Notes: generated by a model from the letters alone, not told the origin. Counted from the first letter of the stretch, positions 9,572-22,143 are shown. The stretch: 64,000 bases of DNA from Brachionus manjavacas (GCA_019054805.1 JAHQIY010000002.1:3658001-3722000), one strand, 5' to 3'. Translations and numbers: made by a program.

Positions 9572-12310
9572 TTTAAAATTATCCTAGTCTTAAAATTAAA
9601 TACAAGCATTATTTTTTTAAAAAAAATATGAATGATAAAGTAATATGAATGATAAAGTATATGAATGAAGAAGATAAAGTAACAGTTAGAAATTTTAAAT
9701 TTGTCATAAGTCAAGTGATATTTTTATCTATTAAAATTAAAATTTATGTTAAAAATTGAAACATTCTTTTAGTATGATTTTATTTTCAATTTAATTTCAA
9801 TCATCTTAGAAAAAAAGAAATTCTAGATCCTGAATCTTAGATCCTTGATATTTTTTTATTTATTAAAATAATTATTAGCATTTAGAAATATTAATAAAAA
9901 ATTATTTAAATAAATCGAAAAGCATTTGGAAAATAAATTAATTTGAAACAAAAGGTACTTTTAGAGTTTAATTTATCTCATTTTCAAAATTAATAGAAAA
10001 ATTTTTTATTTTTAAACAAAAATAATCATCAAAAAACTAAATAATTGATTAGAAGTCAGACTTAAGCCATAACTCAAGCTGACTAGTGAGCCTGAAATAT
10101 TTTGGAAGAAAATTGAAGATACTTATTATTGTCAATGGGTCAATAGTGATCAATTCAAAATATTTTTGTTATTGTCAGGCAGTTTTATTATAAAAGATAA
10201 TTAAAATAATTTCTTTTAATATTAAAAATTGTTAATGCTTTATCCCAAAGATAAAATTATTCTTTCATTGATAATTAGTGGTCGAAGCGCTAGTGGTAAA
10301 TCTGACTCACTTGGATCATTTGACTCCTTGCAACTTTGTCTAGAACTAATTTAATTGCCTTTAATGAACTAGACCATAAATAATTATCAAAGCAAGCCAA
10401 AATTTCATGATAATTATTTCCTGATGTTAATCAAAATTAAAAAATACAAATCTAATTTGATCTAATCAAATGCTTTAAAGTATTAAAAAAAATCGTTTAA
10501 AATTTCATCTTTTTGAGAACATACAAAATTGGCATTAATTAGAGCTTGAAATAAAAGCTATAACCCAAGACATGACGTATAATATTAATTGAAAAATAAA
10601 ATTTCATTATCAAAATTGTAGAATTCAAAATATATAGCCATAGAATTTTATGGAAAATCACATTTTCTTGTTTAGCAAACCATGTTTAACCATTGCCAAG
10701 TTTTTTCCTTAATTATGCAAATAAAAAATTTCTGCAGAACTTTGATGATATAAAGATAATAAATAAAATTTGCAACTTTACTAAATTTAATTAAATAAAA
10801 AATTCCGTAAACTCGCGTTGTGGACTCTAAGAGTCACGCCAAAATCGACAACTTGAAGTTCATGATCATAATCAAATGATCAAAATTTAATTGATTGCAT
10901 TTTTTAATAAAATAAAAATGATAAAATTAGATTTTTTTATTTTTTTTTTAAATTTAATATATGATGTTTATTATTTTAATTAAAAAAAACAAATCTTTTT
11001 TTCTCTAATTGACCTTTGAATGATTCTTCTAAATTTTTATTTGAAAACTTTAAAGATAAATTAAAAATCAAATTATGGCTCAAATAAACGTTTTGAATGA
11101 AATTAAAAATCAATTAAATTATATTACGGCGAGACAAATTTAAATTTTGTATTGTAAAATTTCAAAATATAGATTAAAGTATTCAATTTACTTCAGATAA
11201 AAATTCATATAATTTTCTATCGAATTATTGATTAAACAAATAATGTTTAATAAAGTTTAGTCATTTATTATTAAAAAATTGATAAAAATCCTTTTTATTA
11301 AAATCAAAAACTAAAAGTTTTGATTTGAAATTTACATTTGATCATGAACTTCAATTTGCCGCCAAAATCTAATCTTTTAGTTTTAGAGTTAATTAAATAG
11401 TTTCTATGTTGTAGCAATTTAAGTTGAATTAGCCGCAAAATTACCTGAATATGGAATATTTTCCGATAACAAGGTCTTACCAATATGAAAAAAAGGAGAA
11501 ATTATTTTCTTTCTAATTTTTATTTTATCTTCGCTAGTGCGAAATCAAAGTATATTTGCTACTTTGATTTCGCACAAAGTATATTTGTTACTTTATTTAA
11601 TTTGGTTATTTTCATTAATAATGAAATTAAATACTGAAATTAACTACATTATTTTTTGATTTTTTTAATTTTCAAATTGAATTTACATCGCCAGAATTGG
11701 AGCTAATTGAATAAATAGATAGAATAAGGTCTAAATTTAGCTTTTGCTTTAACATTAAAATGGTCTTTACTATCAAAAAAAATTTTAAAATGTAAAAAAA
11801 TTGTGGAGTTAATTTCGAAATACGAAATTTGTCAAAATTGAGCTTTTTTTTGTTCTTGCATTTAAGTTTAAAAGCAATTTAATTTTTTTTAATAGGCGAA
11901 TATTCTTTATGTTACTACAATTAATTTTTGATTTTTTTTTGACCCAAATTTTGCTTTGAAATATTGAAATAATTTTTTGACCAAAGCTCATAACGCCTTA
12001 CAGTTTTAAAATAAAAAAATTGTTTAAAATTAAATTTTATTTAATAATTATTAATTTATTGTTGAACAATGTGTGTCTAACTTTAAAAAAAAACAAAACT
12101 TAAAAAAAATAGAAAATAAAGTCTTTAATGACAGACAATGTTGCAAAAATGCCACAATTCAGGGCATTTTAAATCAAGAAAAAAAAGACAAAATGAAAAA
12201 CTGATACAACATTTACATTTAAATCTAAAACTCAAATAGAAGTGTTTAGGATAAGATATACGCTTTTATTTACAATTTGATTATTGAGCAGAGAATAAAA
12301 CTTCGCTTAT
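9572..12310. other. Long AT-rich spacer between ARMT1 and TADA2B 3' end
   Basis: About 2.7 kb with no coding region I can support. The notable structures are a perfect 16-bp hairpin at 11537-11575 (listed separately) and a separated inverted repeat around cttgaagttcatgatcat (about 10852) and gatcatgaacttcaa (about 11340), which may be the ends of an old foldback element. The open frame at 11809-11991 is low-complexity Lys/Asn/Ile sequence and not a gene. Confidence 0.45.
11537..11575. repeat. Perfect 16-bp hairpin
   Basis: gtgcgaaatcaaagta at 11537-11552 is followed by a 7-nt loop and its exact complement at 11560-11575. A partial third copy (acaaagtatatttgttactt) follows directly. Role unknown; such perfect arms in unconserved AT-rich DNA suggest a recent local inverted duplication. 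Confidence 0.75.
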
Positions 12311-15300
12311 TTACGCTACATTGATCCAGCCATTGTCGTTTAAGAATCTCAAAATGCGCCGTCGAGATGCACGAGGTATTTGAAAATAAGTCGGACACGA
12401 TCGTTTAAGCGAATCGATAAATTTCTTGGATCTACTAAAATTGGGCTTTTGTTTGGACAAATTTTCGTTCAACGAATCGTCCAAATCGAGTTGATCATTG
12501 TTCAATGGCTGATGTCCGTTCATTTGCTCACGATAATCAAGACTATTCTTTAAATATTTGCAATTAAGAACAAATATAACACGCAAAACAAATTTTTTTT
12601 TGTTTTTTAAATATTTCTCGTTTTATTTTTTAAGTCAAATTCAAGAAGTTTTTTGATTCTTTTAACTTCTGACAAAAAAAACAAAAAAAAATTTATTAGC
12701 TTTTTAATAAATAAAAATTTACTTTTATAATTAAAGTTTTTATATTTATGTAATCGTTTGGTTTCATGTGTATTGATAATATTAGCTAATTTAATATTTT
12801 TTATTTAAGAATTTTAGTTTGTGATTGACAGTGAATAGAAATCGAATCTCTAAGAATATGGATATTGATATTCAGTAATCTAGTACTAAATGAATTTAAT
12901 ACTATGATTTTGGTACTAAGGAATTTAGAGAATTTAATGCTTTATTAAGACATTAGTACTAAATGAGCAAAGAAAAATTTGTGAAAATTTAAAAATTTTA
13001 AAAAATTTAAAAATTCTCAAAATTTTAAATGCGTAATTGATTGCAGATTTCAGAATTATTTAATTTTCAAATGCCATATTTTTAAATTGTAAAAAAGAGG
13101 ATAATCGCCTGTAATCTTGCAAATGATGAAATTACGCATTTAAAAAATTTTGTGATCAAAAATTTTACTTGCCACTAAACGCTTATTTTAGAATAAATCT
13201 AAATTCTAATTGTAAAATTTAATTCTAAATGAGTTTGATAATACAAGAACACAATACTACGAGAAATTAATACTAATTGAAAAAGGAATTTATCGCTTAT
13301 TGTAAATATTATCTGACAATAAAAACTTAAGTAAAATAAATCGATTTATCATTTTAAATTCTTTAACTAAAACTAATTTTTAAACTGATTTTTTATGTAT
13401 ATATAATTTGAAAACGTCTAAGCCAACTTTAATCCAAAACAATTTTGGTATCAAAGGTAAGAAAAAATCATATCCAGAGGTTATTAATGAAAATTAATTA
13501 TCTAGGTGGAAGAATTCTAACAAGGAACGTTCCGGAAAAATTTATTGTCATATAAAAATCATAACAAGTGTTCCTACACAATTAAATTGAAAAAAAATGT
13601 CAACAATTTTTTATCATGAATTCTTATTTGGAAAAAAAAATAGTATCAAAATCGAATAACGTAATTATCCGAACTTAGTGACATGTTGCTAAATCAAATA
13701 ATGACATGTCACTAAAAAATGAGCGCTGGTTTTAAAAAAGAGTAATATTTAATTTTAATGACATGTGTTAAAAAATGAAAAAATTTGACCCATGTTAAAA
13801 AAAAACATCCGACTTTAACATACAGAGCTTTTATAAAAGGTCTAGAATCGGCTAAATTACGTAATTTTACATTATTATTAGTAAGCTTATATAAGCCTAC
13901 GTAATCTTACGTGAATATTAGTTGATTGAAACATGTAATTTTACGTAAAATTACGCCAATTTACATTAAAAAACGGACCATTTGGTGAATTGATTCCAAA
14001 ATGCTTACGGCCAAAAAAAATTATTTTTTTGATAAGAAAAATGTAAAAATTGCCTATTTTTCCACAATTTTGAAATGTTTTTTTTTGTTTTAAGCGATAC
14101 GCAATATTGAGCTTTTTTTATTTTTTCAAATAAAAATTTTTTCAAAATTTGGAAAAAAACCGTCAATTATTACATTATTATCAAGTATTTTTTTTAGTAC
14201 TAAACTCCTTATTTCTAATTAAGTATTGAATACTATTAAAGGCAAAGTAAAATTTTTGTTCAATTTGCTCTTTTTGCTCAAAAATTTTAAATGCTCAATT
14301 TAATTGCATTGCAATTTACACAGTTTTTTAACTTTTAAAGCTTTCAAATTTCAATTTAAAATAATTGCAAATATGCAATGCGCATTTGAAATTTTTGAGC
14401 AAAAAGAGCAAATTGAAAATTGAACAAAAATTTTACTTTGCCCTATTAAATCCATAATTTTATTTTAAAGTACTCAGAGCAACATCTCAAATTAGTCTGC
14501 CAAAAATGGATCTACTTGAAAGCAGTATCAAAAAAGCTTCCAACTAAATCCCAAAAAAAAGCTTATGAAGAAAGTGTGCAAATAAAAACGAATCTAACTT
14601 AATTTGACGGAACGGTTTACAATAAAAGCTCAATCATTTCCCAATTATACCAAAATAAATAAAAAATCAATTGGAACAAATTTTTTAATCTAAGTTTAAA
14701 TTGTTTTTTTTTATTTTGATATGTTTTACAAAAATATTTATTTACTTAGAAACTGAAAAAATTACAAAAAAAAAGAAATTTTCTTAATTAAATTTTGGTC
14801 CAAAATATTATTTAAATTGTATTTCGATTTGTATATTTTTTTATTTTTTATGATTAGATATTTTAGAAAAAACAAATTTAGATCAGAAAAACTTCACAAA
14901 AATTACAAAAAAAAAATTCTTTTTCATTGAGCTTTGTAAATTTTGATATTGAAAAAACAAAAAAAAATTTTCTTCACTATATTCAAATAACAAAAATAAA
15001 TTTTAAATTAACGGAGGAAATATTAATTATCGAATAAAATATCAATATTTTGAGATGTCTTTTTTAAGCCTCATTGATCTGTTCTAATTTGAATTTTATT
15101 TTAAATTTGTTGATTTAATTATTTAAATGTTAAAATTCTGTCGCCGCTTCTCAAATAATTTTGAATTAGTTTAAAGGTATTATTAAAAAAAAAACTTTAA
15201 ATCTTAAAGCTGGTTAAAAAGTAATTGTAAATCAGCTTTATTAAGAAGAGCAAAAATTGAAATTGCAATTCTAACTTAGAATTTACTTGATAAAAAAATC

Positions 15301-18300
15301 AATTTATTGGAAATTTTTCTTTTATCTATTTCTTTAACGTTGATAGTTAGGAGAAATATTGTTTGTTTTACCTTTTAAGGCTAAAGGGAAAATAATTAAT
15401 CCAAAATCCAAATACTTATTAAGAATTTAAATTTTGTATTGGAATTTTGTATGAAAATTTACAAAACCATAGATGGTAATGTTAACTAAATTTTTAAAAA
15501 TTATTATTATTCTTCTTAACTGCTTGATATAAAATAAAAATTTATTCTATTCTTTAGGTAATTTTTAAATTTTCTTTTAATTTGACATGATGGTCGTCGG
15601 GAATTTTACTTCTATTTACGTAAAATTTTAAAAGAGCCAAAAAAATATCTCTTTTTAGCTCTTTTCTTTTAATTTTTAAGTATTTTGTAAATTTTAGTGG
15701 ATTCACAGTTATTAAGATATTGAATTAAAAAAAGTTTAAAAAAAGATTTTGAATTTCACGGTTTTGTGAATTTCAAATACAAATTGAACAAAAATTCTTG
15801 ATTATTTGATTTATTAAAATTAAATTAAATGAAAAATACTAGAAAAAATACTGCAACAAAGTGCAACAAACTTTCTTGCACCCTTTTTACCTAAAATAAA
15901 ATTATTATTTTTTTTTAATCAAATCAATAATCTTCTTATATCTTATTGATTCGTAATTTTTTTTAATTATTCATGAGAAAAAATATTTTAGGTAAAAAGG
16001 GTGCAACAAAGTTGTTGCAGTATGTTGCAGTATTTTTTCCATAATTTTTTATTAATATTAATTTTAATTTAAAAAAAATTAAGAATTTTTGTTCAGTTTG
16101 CATTTGAAATTCACAATACCAAATTTCACCAAGATAATGATTCAAAGCACACAGATATCATTACTAAACACAATTTAAAAAAATTAAATTTTTTTTTTTG
16201 AAAAAAAAGACTTTTTGGTTCTTTTACAATATACGAAAAAAGAAGAAAATTTTGTAAAACCATCGACCATCGTGTCAAATCAATACTGTAATCGTAAAAT
16301 AAGTTTCGTTCATAAATGACTTTTTTTTGATAATTAAAATTGTTTATTAAAAATAATATTCACTGATCACATTATCGACACGACTTTATTTTTTTTTTAA
16401 TTTGTCTTTTAAACAAAAGTTGAAAAAATTAGGAGAAAAATCTGAAAAGATCATTATCTCAAGTGAAATTTAAATTTTGACATATTTTATTAAAAAACAT
16501 TAAATCTATTTTACTCCTACTGAGTGAAAGAAGGTCATTAAATTTTAATTTTCGTTTCATTAATGTCCCCGTTTTTTTTCTCTGTAGTCAACCCAAAAAA
16601 AATTCCTTTTTTTAAAACAATTTTTACCTAATTGTACCTTAAGATTCGATTTCTATTTTATACTAATTTCACAGATTAATTTCTAGCCTAGTTTTTTATT
16701 AAAAATAAAAAATTACTTTTTTTTCATTTTCAGACAGAAGATTATATCCAGGCAAAGCACACAGGCGTTCGCTAGTCGAACGTCTAGTTCTGGACGAAAT
16801 ACTTTTAAAGCTAAAATTTTCTTTTTTTGCTTTAGCATCAGAAGAATTGTTTGATGCGGAAGTTGACAATGAAGAAGATCTAGACGAAGATCTGGATGAT
16901 AGAACCTTTCGTTTTTTGCTCCTTATTTTAAAATTTTCTTCTTCATCATCACTTACAGCCTCGGCATTCAAAGTCACATCCGGATTTTCTTCATCATCCG
17001 ACACCTTAGGCACTCGAGATCTCAAATTCCTGAATTCTCTAGATGACTTCAAGCTTAAATTTAGGCTATTGGGGGTTTTTTGACTTGAAAACGAGTTGTT
17101 CTGACTCGATCGACTATTCAGACGCCTCAGACGTCTGACTATGTTATTTGTGTTCACTTCATTAATTCCACTTCCTACACTGCTAGCTGCACCAGCACTA
17201 CTCAAATCCTCCTCTGTGTCCTTGCTATCCTCTATTTTTTCGTCATCACTCTTCTCCTGGAACAAATCGTCACTCAAATTTTCATCATTTTCATCCATGT
17301 CCTCGGTAATCAAGTCCTCATTGTCCACCACCTGGTCATCGACTTTAAAGCGCTTTGAGGGCGAAAAGCCTTTTACCGGCGATTTTAAGCTATTAAAACG
17401 TGTTAGACGTTTTGGTGACGAATAGCAAAGCATTCGTTTTGTCTGTTTCTTTTGGTTCTTTATTTCCTGTTTAATTTTTTCTTTCTCAAACATTTGCCTG
17501 CTATACTCATCTATGTCACTAAGTTTGGTGATGCCTTTTGCTCTGTATTCGTTAAGCTCTTTCAAACGCTCGCTTAGGAGGCGTTGCTTACGAGCTTCTT
17601 CGACTAGTGCCTCGTACTCGGAGGCTGTAACAAGTTGGGCAAATTTTTTATATTTTTCATTCAAATCTCTTTTTTAAAATAAAAAGCTAAAAAAATTTTT
17701 TTTTCCTTTTTTGTTAATTTTACGTTGTTTCTTTGTCATTGTTAGAGGTTTTGCTTTTTTTAGGTCTACCGACTGTGGCGACTGAGGGCATGGAGGCATG
17801 TATTTCTGACACTATGCCTAAACCATTGGTATTGTTTGAGTTGGAGGTTTTGTTTAGAGTGTTGATTAGAGCGCTGGCGTTGTTTATCAAGCCGTATTCT
17901 CTGGCTATTTTTTTATGTCGTTGTCTCTCGATTAAGCATTCTCGGTATATTTTGACAAGAGTGAGTTTTAGATCAAAGTCTATTTGATCATCGTCAGGCT
18001 TTGACAATTCTTCTTTGAATAAATAAGAGATTTGGTTGTTGGTGATGGCCAAGTTGGAAATAAGGCATTCGGCATCGTTTTTAAATTCGCGTTCAAAATC
18101 GTCCCGTAATGGCATGTAACCGAGCGCTCGCTGCTCTTCAATTGACATTTCAACTGGAGGTAGTAAGATTGTATTCTGGATTTCGGGACTTTTTGGACAT
18201 TTTTCCACAGTTTCTCCATTTAATTTTTTCGGTTTATTGCGTGATGTAATTGTGTCTAAAAAAATTCAAAATTTAATCAAAAAAATAATTTTTGCTGTCT

Positions 18301-20845
18301 GAAAATATGAAGTTGTTTTTATTTCTGGGCAAAAGTTAAACGAAATTTGCCTAAAAAATTTTGGCTCATTCTTTACTTGTATTAAAAAGTTATTTTTTTA
18401 AGTTTTTATTATAAAATTTATCAAAAAAAGTTGAAATATTCTTTTTTTTATTTTATTTTTTTTAAATAATTAACTTGTTTTATTGTTATTATTATTATTA
18501 TTAATATTGATATTAATTTCAGCCTCATAGGATATAATATTTTTGTGACTAATAACTTAAAACTTTTTAGAAATTCCCATAAATGTAGCCAGACTAATTT
18601 TTAATCAATTTAAAATTAAAAAATTCGATTTAATTAAGCTTAGATGTACAGTACACAGAATTGTTAATAAACCAAAATTTTTAACACTGAAAAACCTGTA
18701 ATTGTTTATCCAAACTGGGTTTTTAAGACCCATTTTTAAATTCAGCTTTAATAATGAGAATAAAAATAAAATTTTTATACAAAATATAATTTTATTTAGT
18801 TAATAATGCTAATTAAATGAAGCATGATTGAAAAAAAGTTCAATTAAAGATATTTTAATGTTAAATAGTCCAGAAATTTAACTGGGTTACCCCGAAACTT
18901 TTTGTTTTTTTTATTTAAAATTAGATTTTTTGGAATCAAATTATAAAAAAAAATTAATGAAAAATTTACTTATTAATTGAAGAGAAAAAAAATTTTGAAA
19001 AAAAATTGCTTAAATTTTTATGAAATATTTTGTTAAAAAACAGTTCTTAAAACACGCGGGTCTTCTAGTGCTAGGTCAAGTCATTGGCTTTATTTTTTTT
19101 AAAAATCTAGTCGCCGCTGCTGAATAATGCAGAATTTAGTGATTCGAATTTAAAAAAAGTCAAGTCATTACTTTGATTAAATAAATTATGTGCATTTTAC
19201 TTAAGTAAAAAATACACAATGTTAGAATCAAAAAAATTTAATTTTTTCCAAGGAATGTTAAGTTCTATTCTAAGAATCAAATTTTATTTTGAATCAGATT
19301 TGTTATTTTGTCACAAATTTAAGTAAAAGTCACAAAAATTTAAGCTAAGGCTTTAAAAATCAAAGAAAAAGAAAAATCAAATTGAAACTTGACTTGAAAT
19401 ATAAAAAATTTTAAGTCAATGGCTTGACTCAACTCATGATTTATGGCTTTAAAAAAACTCTAGATTAATCAATTATTTAGCAAAGAATATCAAAAATTAA
19501 AAAATTTCAAGTCCATGCCTTTTACTTAAGACTTGTTACTTAAAAAAATTATATAAAAATTCTTATTTTATTTACGAGTTTCACTTTAGACTTGTTAAAT
19601 AAATTCATTACAAACTTAATTTTTTTTCATTGAGTGAACATTTCTAACAAATTTAAATGAAAATAAATATTAATAATTTTTTTTATGAAAATTTTTTATT
19701 TAATTAAAAGTTACAGTTAAAAAATAAAAAAAATAGTACAAATTTAAAAAAAATTTAACTTTTCATAAAAAATTAGACAATTTTTTTTTGCTGGTTGATT
19801 TTTATTTAAAAAAATTAGCAAAATTTTATTTTTTTTGACAATATATTATGACTTGTGTAAATTATTGCTCATATTAAATGTTCATTCAATGAAATAATTA
19901 AGAATGTTAAAAATTTTTTGATGAAATCAAAATAAACTTGCTATTAAATTTTGCCGATCATAGCCAATTCGAAAATTAGTACAAATTTTTTTTTTAAATT
20001 AAAACATCGTGTTACGAGATAAAAAAAAGATTTTTAACCCAAAAATTAAAAAAATACCTTTGAAAAATACAAATACCGCCTTCGAAGCCTTATAATACTT
20101 GAAATTAAGACTAAAAATATATACTTTAAGATATGCTCGATAAAAGACATTTTTCTTTAAAAAAAATCAAATTAATTTTATCAGGATTTCAAAAAGATAA
20201 AAGTGATATGAATTTTAAAATTCCTCAAAATCATATTAGAATTATTCAAAGCCAAAGCCGTCGATTGACTCAGTAAAATCTAAAATTCAACTTTAAAAAT
20301 AATTACGTTTTCCTAGATTGCCGTAAACATAATAAGAGTAGTAGTGTTGTTCACATTCTAAATAATCAATCAATTAGTTAGTCAATAAAAAATAAAAATC
20401 AAGATTTACCTGTTGGCGTTCTGTTGGTCAAGTTTTTGGCTATATCATCCCAATTTCCGAGACCAAATTGCTCTACTAAATCGAGCAACAACAATTCCTC
20501 TTTGTAGGTCCAATAGTTCTCGCTGTCAAACACAGGAAAGCATTCGTTTGACTTGAGATAATAGCTGTGATCTTTTTTGTGCTCGCCGAGCTCGGCTGAC
20601 ATTGAAAAACACTAATAGAAAGGAAGATTAGAAAAAGAAAAGCCAACTAGAGTAGAATTTACTTTAAGACAAAGATAAAAATTAGAACATTCATTGCACT
20701 TGATTGACACATTACCTAGAGAATTTAAGCAATATGTACATTTAGTTATGTCAGTTTGAAGACAAGCAGTCGGCGCATTGTTCAGTGATTTGAATGAAGA
20801 AATCGACGAACTGGATGATGATTTAGAATGGTTAGATTTGGACAT
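12311..20845 (-). CDS. TADA2B: Transcriptional adaptor 2B (SAGA-type ADA2)
   Basis: Minus-strand gene with six exons located: 20845-20663, 20611-20410, 20357-20307, 18255-17724, 17668-16717 and the last, 12547-12311; phases agree at each junction up to 16717. ADA2B bridges GCN5 and ADA3 in the SAGA histone acetyltransferase module. Exon 1 carries the ZZ zinc finger (CTYCLNSLGNVSIKCNECSN-FYLCLK), exon 2 CFSMSAELGEHKKDHSYY plus the SANT domain (YWTYKEELLLLDLVEQFG), exon 3 the SANT end (CEQHYYSYYVYGNLGK). Exon 4 has the ADA-specific ALGYMPLRDDFEREF block, exon 5 the AQLVTASEYEALVEE and RLKELNEYRAKGITKL blocks, an acidic Ser-rich insert, then LPGYNLLSENEKK. The last exon ends RRRILRFLNDNGWINVA, the SWIRM-domain end. 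The short piece normally following (a Leu-Cys, Pro-x2-Tyr motif, about 25 residues) must be a small exon in the 4.2-kb last intron; I could not find it. Confidence 0.9.
12965..13173. mobile_element. Diverged miniature inverted-repeat element (GGCAAAG family)
   Basis: A degraded relative of the element at 14241-14442. The left end reads gagcaaagaaaaatttgtg and the right end aaaattttacttgcc; the core shares aaattttaaatgcgtaattg. It is flanked by actaaat (12958-12964) and actaaac (13174-13180), a likely target duplication with one mismatch. Confidence 0.55.
13676..13714. repeat. 11-bp palindrome pair
   Basis: tagtgacatgt at 13676-13686 and its exact complement acatgtcacta at 13704-13714, with a 17-nt loop. 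A further gacatgt lies near 13760. Possibly a tiny foldback remnant in the TADA2B intron. Confidence 0.55.
14241..14442. mobile_element. Intact 202-bp miniature inverted-repeat element, hAT-like
   Basis: Near-complete inverted repeat: it begins ggcaaagtaaaatttttgtt and ends with the complement (aacaaaaattttactttgcc), with arms reaching almost to the centre (ttgctctttttgctcaaaaa on the left, its complement on the right). The flanks are an exact 8-bp duplication, ctattaaa, at 14233-14240 and 14443-14450. Eight-base duplications are typical of hAT-superfamily transposition. It has no coding capacity and would depend on an autonomous partner. Relatives are at 12965, 59409 and 62759. Confidence 0.85.
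15766..16114. mobile_element. Foldback (long inverted repeat) element
   Basis: Left arm 15766-15900 (starts gtgaatttcaaatac; contains aatactgcaacaaagtgcaa and caccctttttacctaaaat) is mirrored by right arm 15984-16114 (attttaggtaaaaagggtgc ... gcatttgaaattcac) around an AT-rich centre of about 80 nt. Arm identity is high but imperfect. The right arm adds an extra gttgttgcagtatgttgcag. Noncoding; a small open frame across it is an artefact of the repeat. Confidence 0.8.
18256..20306 (-). other. 2.05-kb intron of TADA2B
   Basis: Between exon 3 (donor GTAATT at 20306) and exon 4 (acceptor TTTTTTAG at 18256). The sequence is AT-rich with a short (att)n microsatellite at about 18483-18505 and a phrase, tagtcgccgctgctgaataa, near 19110 that resembles tgtcgccgcttctcaaataa near 15138, so a low-copy repeat may be present in both introns. 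No exon is needed here: phases of exons 3 and 4 match (GNLGK-H-TITSRNK). Confidence 0.6.
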
Positions 20846-21737
20846 TTTGGCGACAGCGTTGCATTCATAAATTCACATCATTTGGAAGTTTAATGCTTAA
20901 AACGATCGAGTCTCTACTTTAATCTACTCTTCCTTTATATGTATTTATTTCTATCAAGTTCAAGCAAAAAGAAAATAAAATATTTTAGATTTTTGTTTAG
21001 TATATATTATTTTTTGGTTCGTTTTCTCATTTAATTCTAGTAATAATTTTTTCTAAGGCTCCATCTAGCTCACGTATGTTAAAAATTAAAATTATTTTTG
21101 GTAGCTTATTCTTGCAATATATTATTGGAAAATCAAAAATTATGATAATTGAAAGCGGCTATTTGAATTTCATAATTAATGCGTTGTCAAACCATATGTG
21201 CCTGACGCATGACGACCAAAATTTTGTCTGTCATACAAAAAATGCAATTAATCTTAAAAATCTGGACGATATTTGAAATTTTGTTCTTTTCATTCATTTA
21301 GTTTTATTATCAATCTGCACCAAAAAGTAATGCATAAGTCATTAATTAATTTTTAAAGAAAATTATAATTTGGACCCAGAATTCAAAAGGAATCGTTTTA
21401 AAAAAACCTGGACAATTAATCCTAGTTTTGGTATACAATTTTTACATATCCTCAATTTTCCTCAAATTCAAATATTTTGAAAATTTAAAAATTTTTTAGC
21501 TTTAAATTCACATAAGATGTAAATATCTTTTCGTAGCAGAGTCTTGTGAAAGATAATCATCTGAAAATTGAATTATCTACCGAAAGATAAAATATTTGTA
21601 AAATAATAATTAAGCAAGAAATATGTGTGAAAAATATTACTATTAAATATTATTTTATTAGAAATGAACTTAATTGATAGAAAAAAATACAATTTTCAAG
21701 TTTGAGCGAGTTTTTTCAATGGAATATAACCCTTCAT
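20846..21737. other. TADA2B upstream region
   Basis: About 0.9 kb upstream of the TADA2B start. It includes an unremarkable plus-strand open frame (21076-21276) with no domain. No promoter motif stands out. Confidence 0.4.
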
Positions 21738-21939
21738 TCAAGTTCTATGGAATTTAAAATACGATCGTTACATACGAGAAAATTGTCTGATGTAGACTCA
21801 TTGCTTACGTCGATTGATTGACCACTTAAACTATCGTTATCAAGTCTTGCTTTCCTTTTTTGAGTTGATTTGATCTCTTTAATTTTTCTTTTTCTTTGAG
21901 CTTTTAAAGGATTAATGAAGTAAATTAAAGGTAATTGAA
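21738..21939 (-). CDS. Possible terminal exon of an unidentified membrane protein
   Basis: After a plausible acceptor (gatttttatag) the minus strand is open for 66 residues to a TGA at 21738. It begins LQLPLIYFINPLKAQRKRKI, a hydrophobic run ending in NP followed by a strongly basic stretch, then a Ser/Asp/Asn-rich tail (DNDSLSGQSIDVSNESTSDN) ending RILNSIELE. Composition is better balanced than surrounding noncoding frames. It looks like the end of a last membrane helix and a cytoplasmic tail, but upstream exons were not found; the LINE fragment at 22144 may have disrupted the gene. Function unknown. Confidence 0.35.
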
Positions 21940-22143
21940 GCTATAAAAATCTTTTAATATTAAACCATGAATTATCAAAGTATCTTTTCATAGTTTATTC
22001 TTCAAGATAAACTACCAAGATAAATCTTCTTTAATTCAGTAGATAAATTAACTGATTTTTTTTTATTTCTTACTAAGAAATATATAGATAAATATAATTA
22101 TCTGTTCTAAGACTTCTCTTCATAAATATAAAATATCTTTCCG

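Larger units (their letters stand above)
12548..16716 (-). other. Large last intron of TADA2B, repeat-rich
   Basis: A 4.2-kb interval between exon 5 (donor GTAATT at 16716) and the final exon (acceptor TTTAAAG at 12548). It contains two copies of a hAT-like miniature element (12965-13173 and 14241-14442), a foldback element (15766-16114), a smaller palindrome (13676-13714) and, around 13850-13975, several tacgtaat-type palindromic motifs. A missing exon of roughly 75 nt is expected here from the family's protein sequence. Confidence 0.6.

Noticed and set aside
11809-11991. 60-residue minus-strand frame
   Set aside because: Low-complexity Lys/Asn/Ile sequence typical of noncoding AT-rich DNA.
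9600-12300. Search for tRNA, rRNA or CRISPR-like arrays in the long spacer
   Set aside because: No cloverleaf, no regular direct repeats; only one perfect hairpin and a weak inverted repeat.
15963-16145. 60-residue minus-strand frame
   Set aside because: Lies across the right arm of the foldback element and reads its repeat sequence.
16847-17425. Two Ser/Phe-rich plus-strand frames
   Set aside because: Antisense shadows of the acidic Ser-rich insert in TADA2B exon 5.
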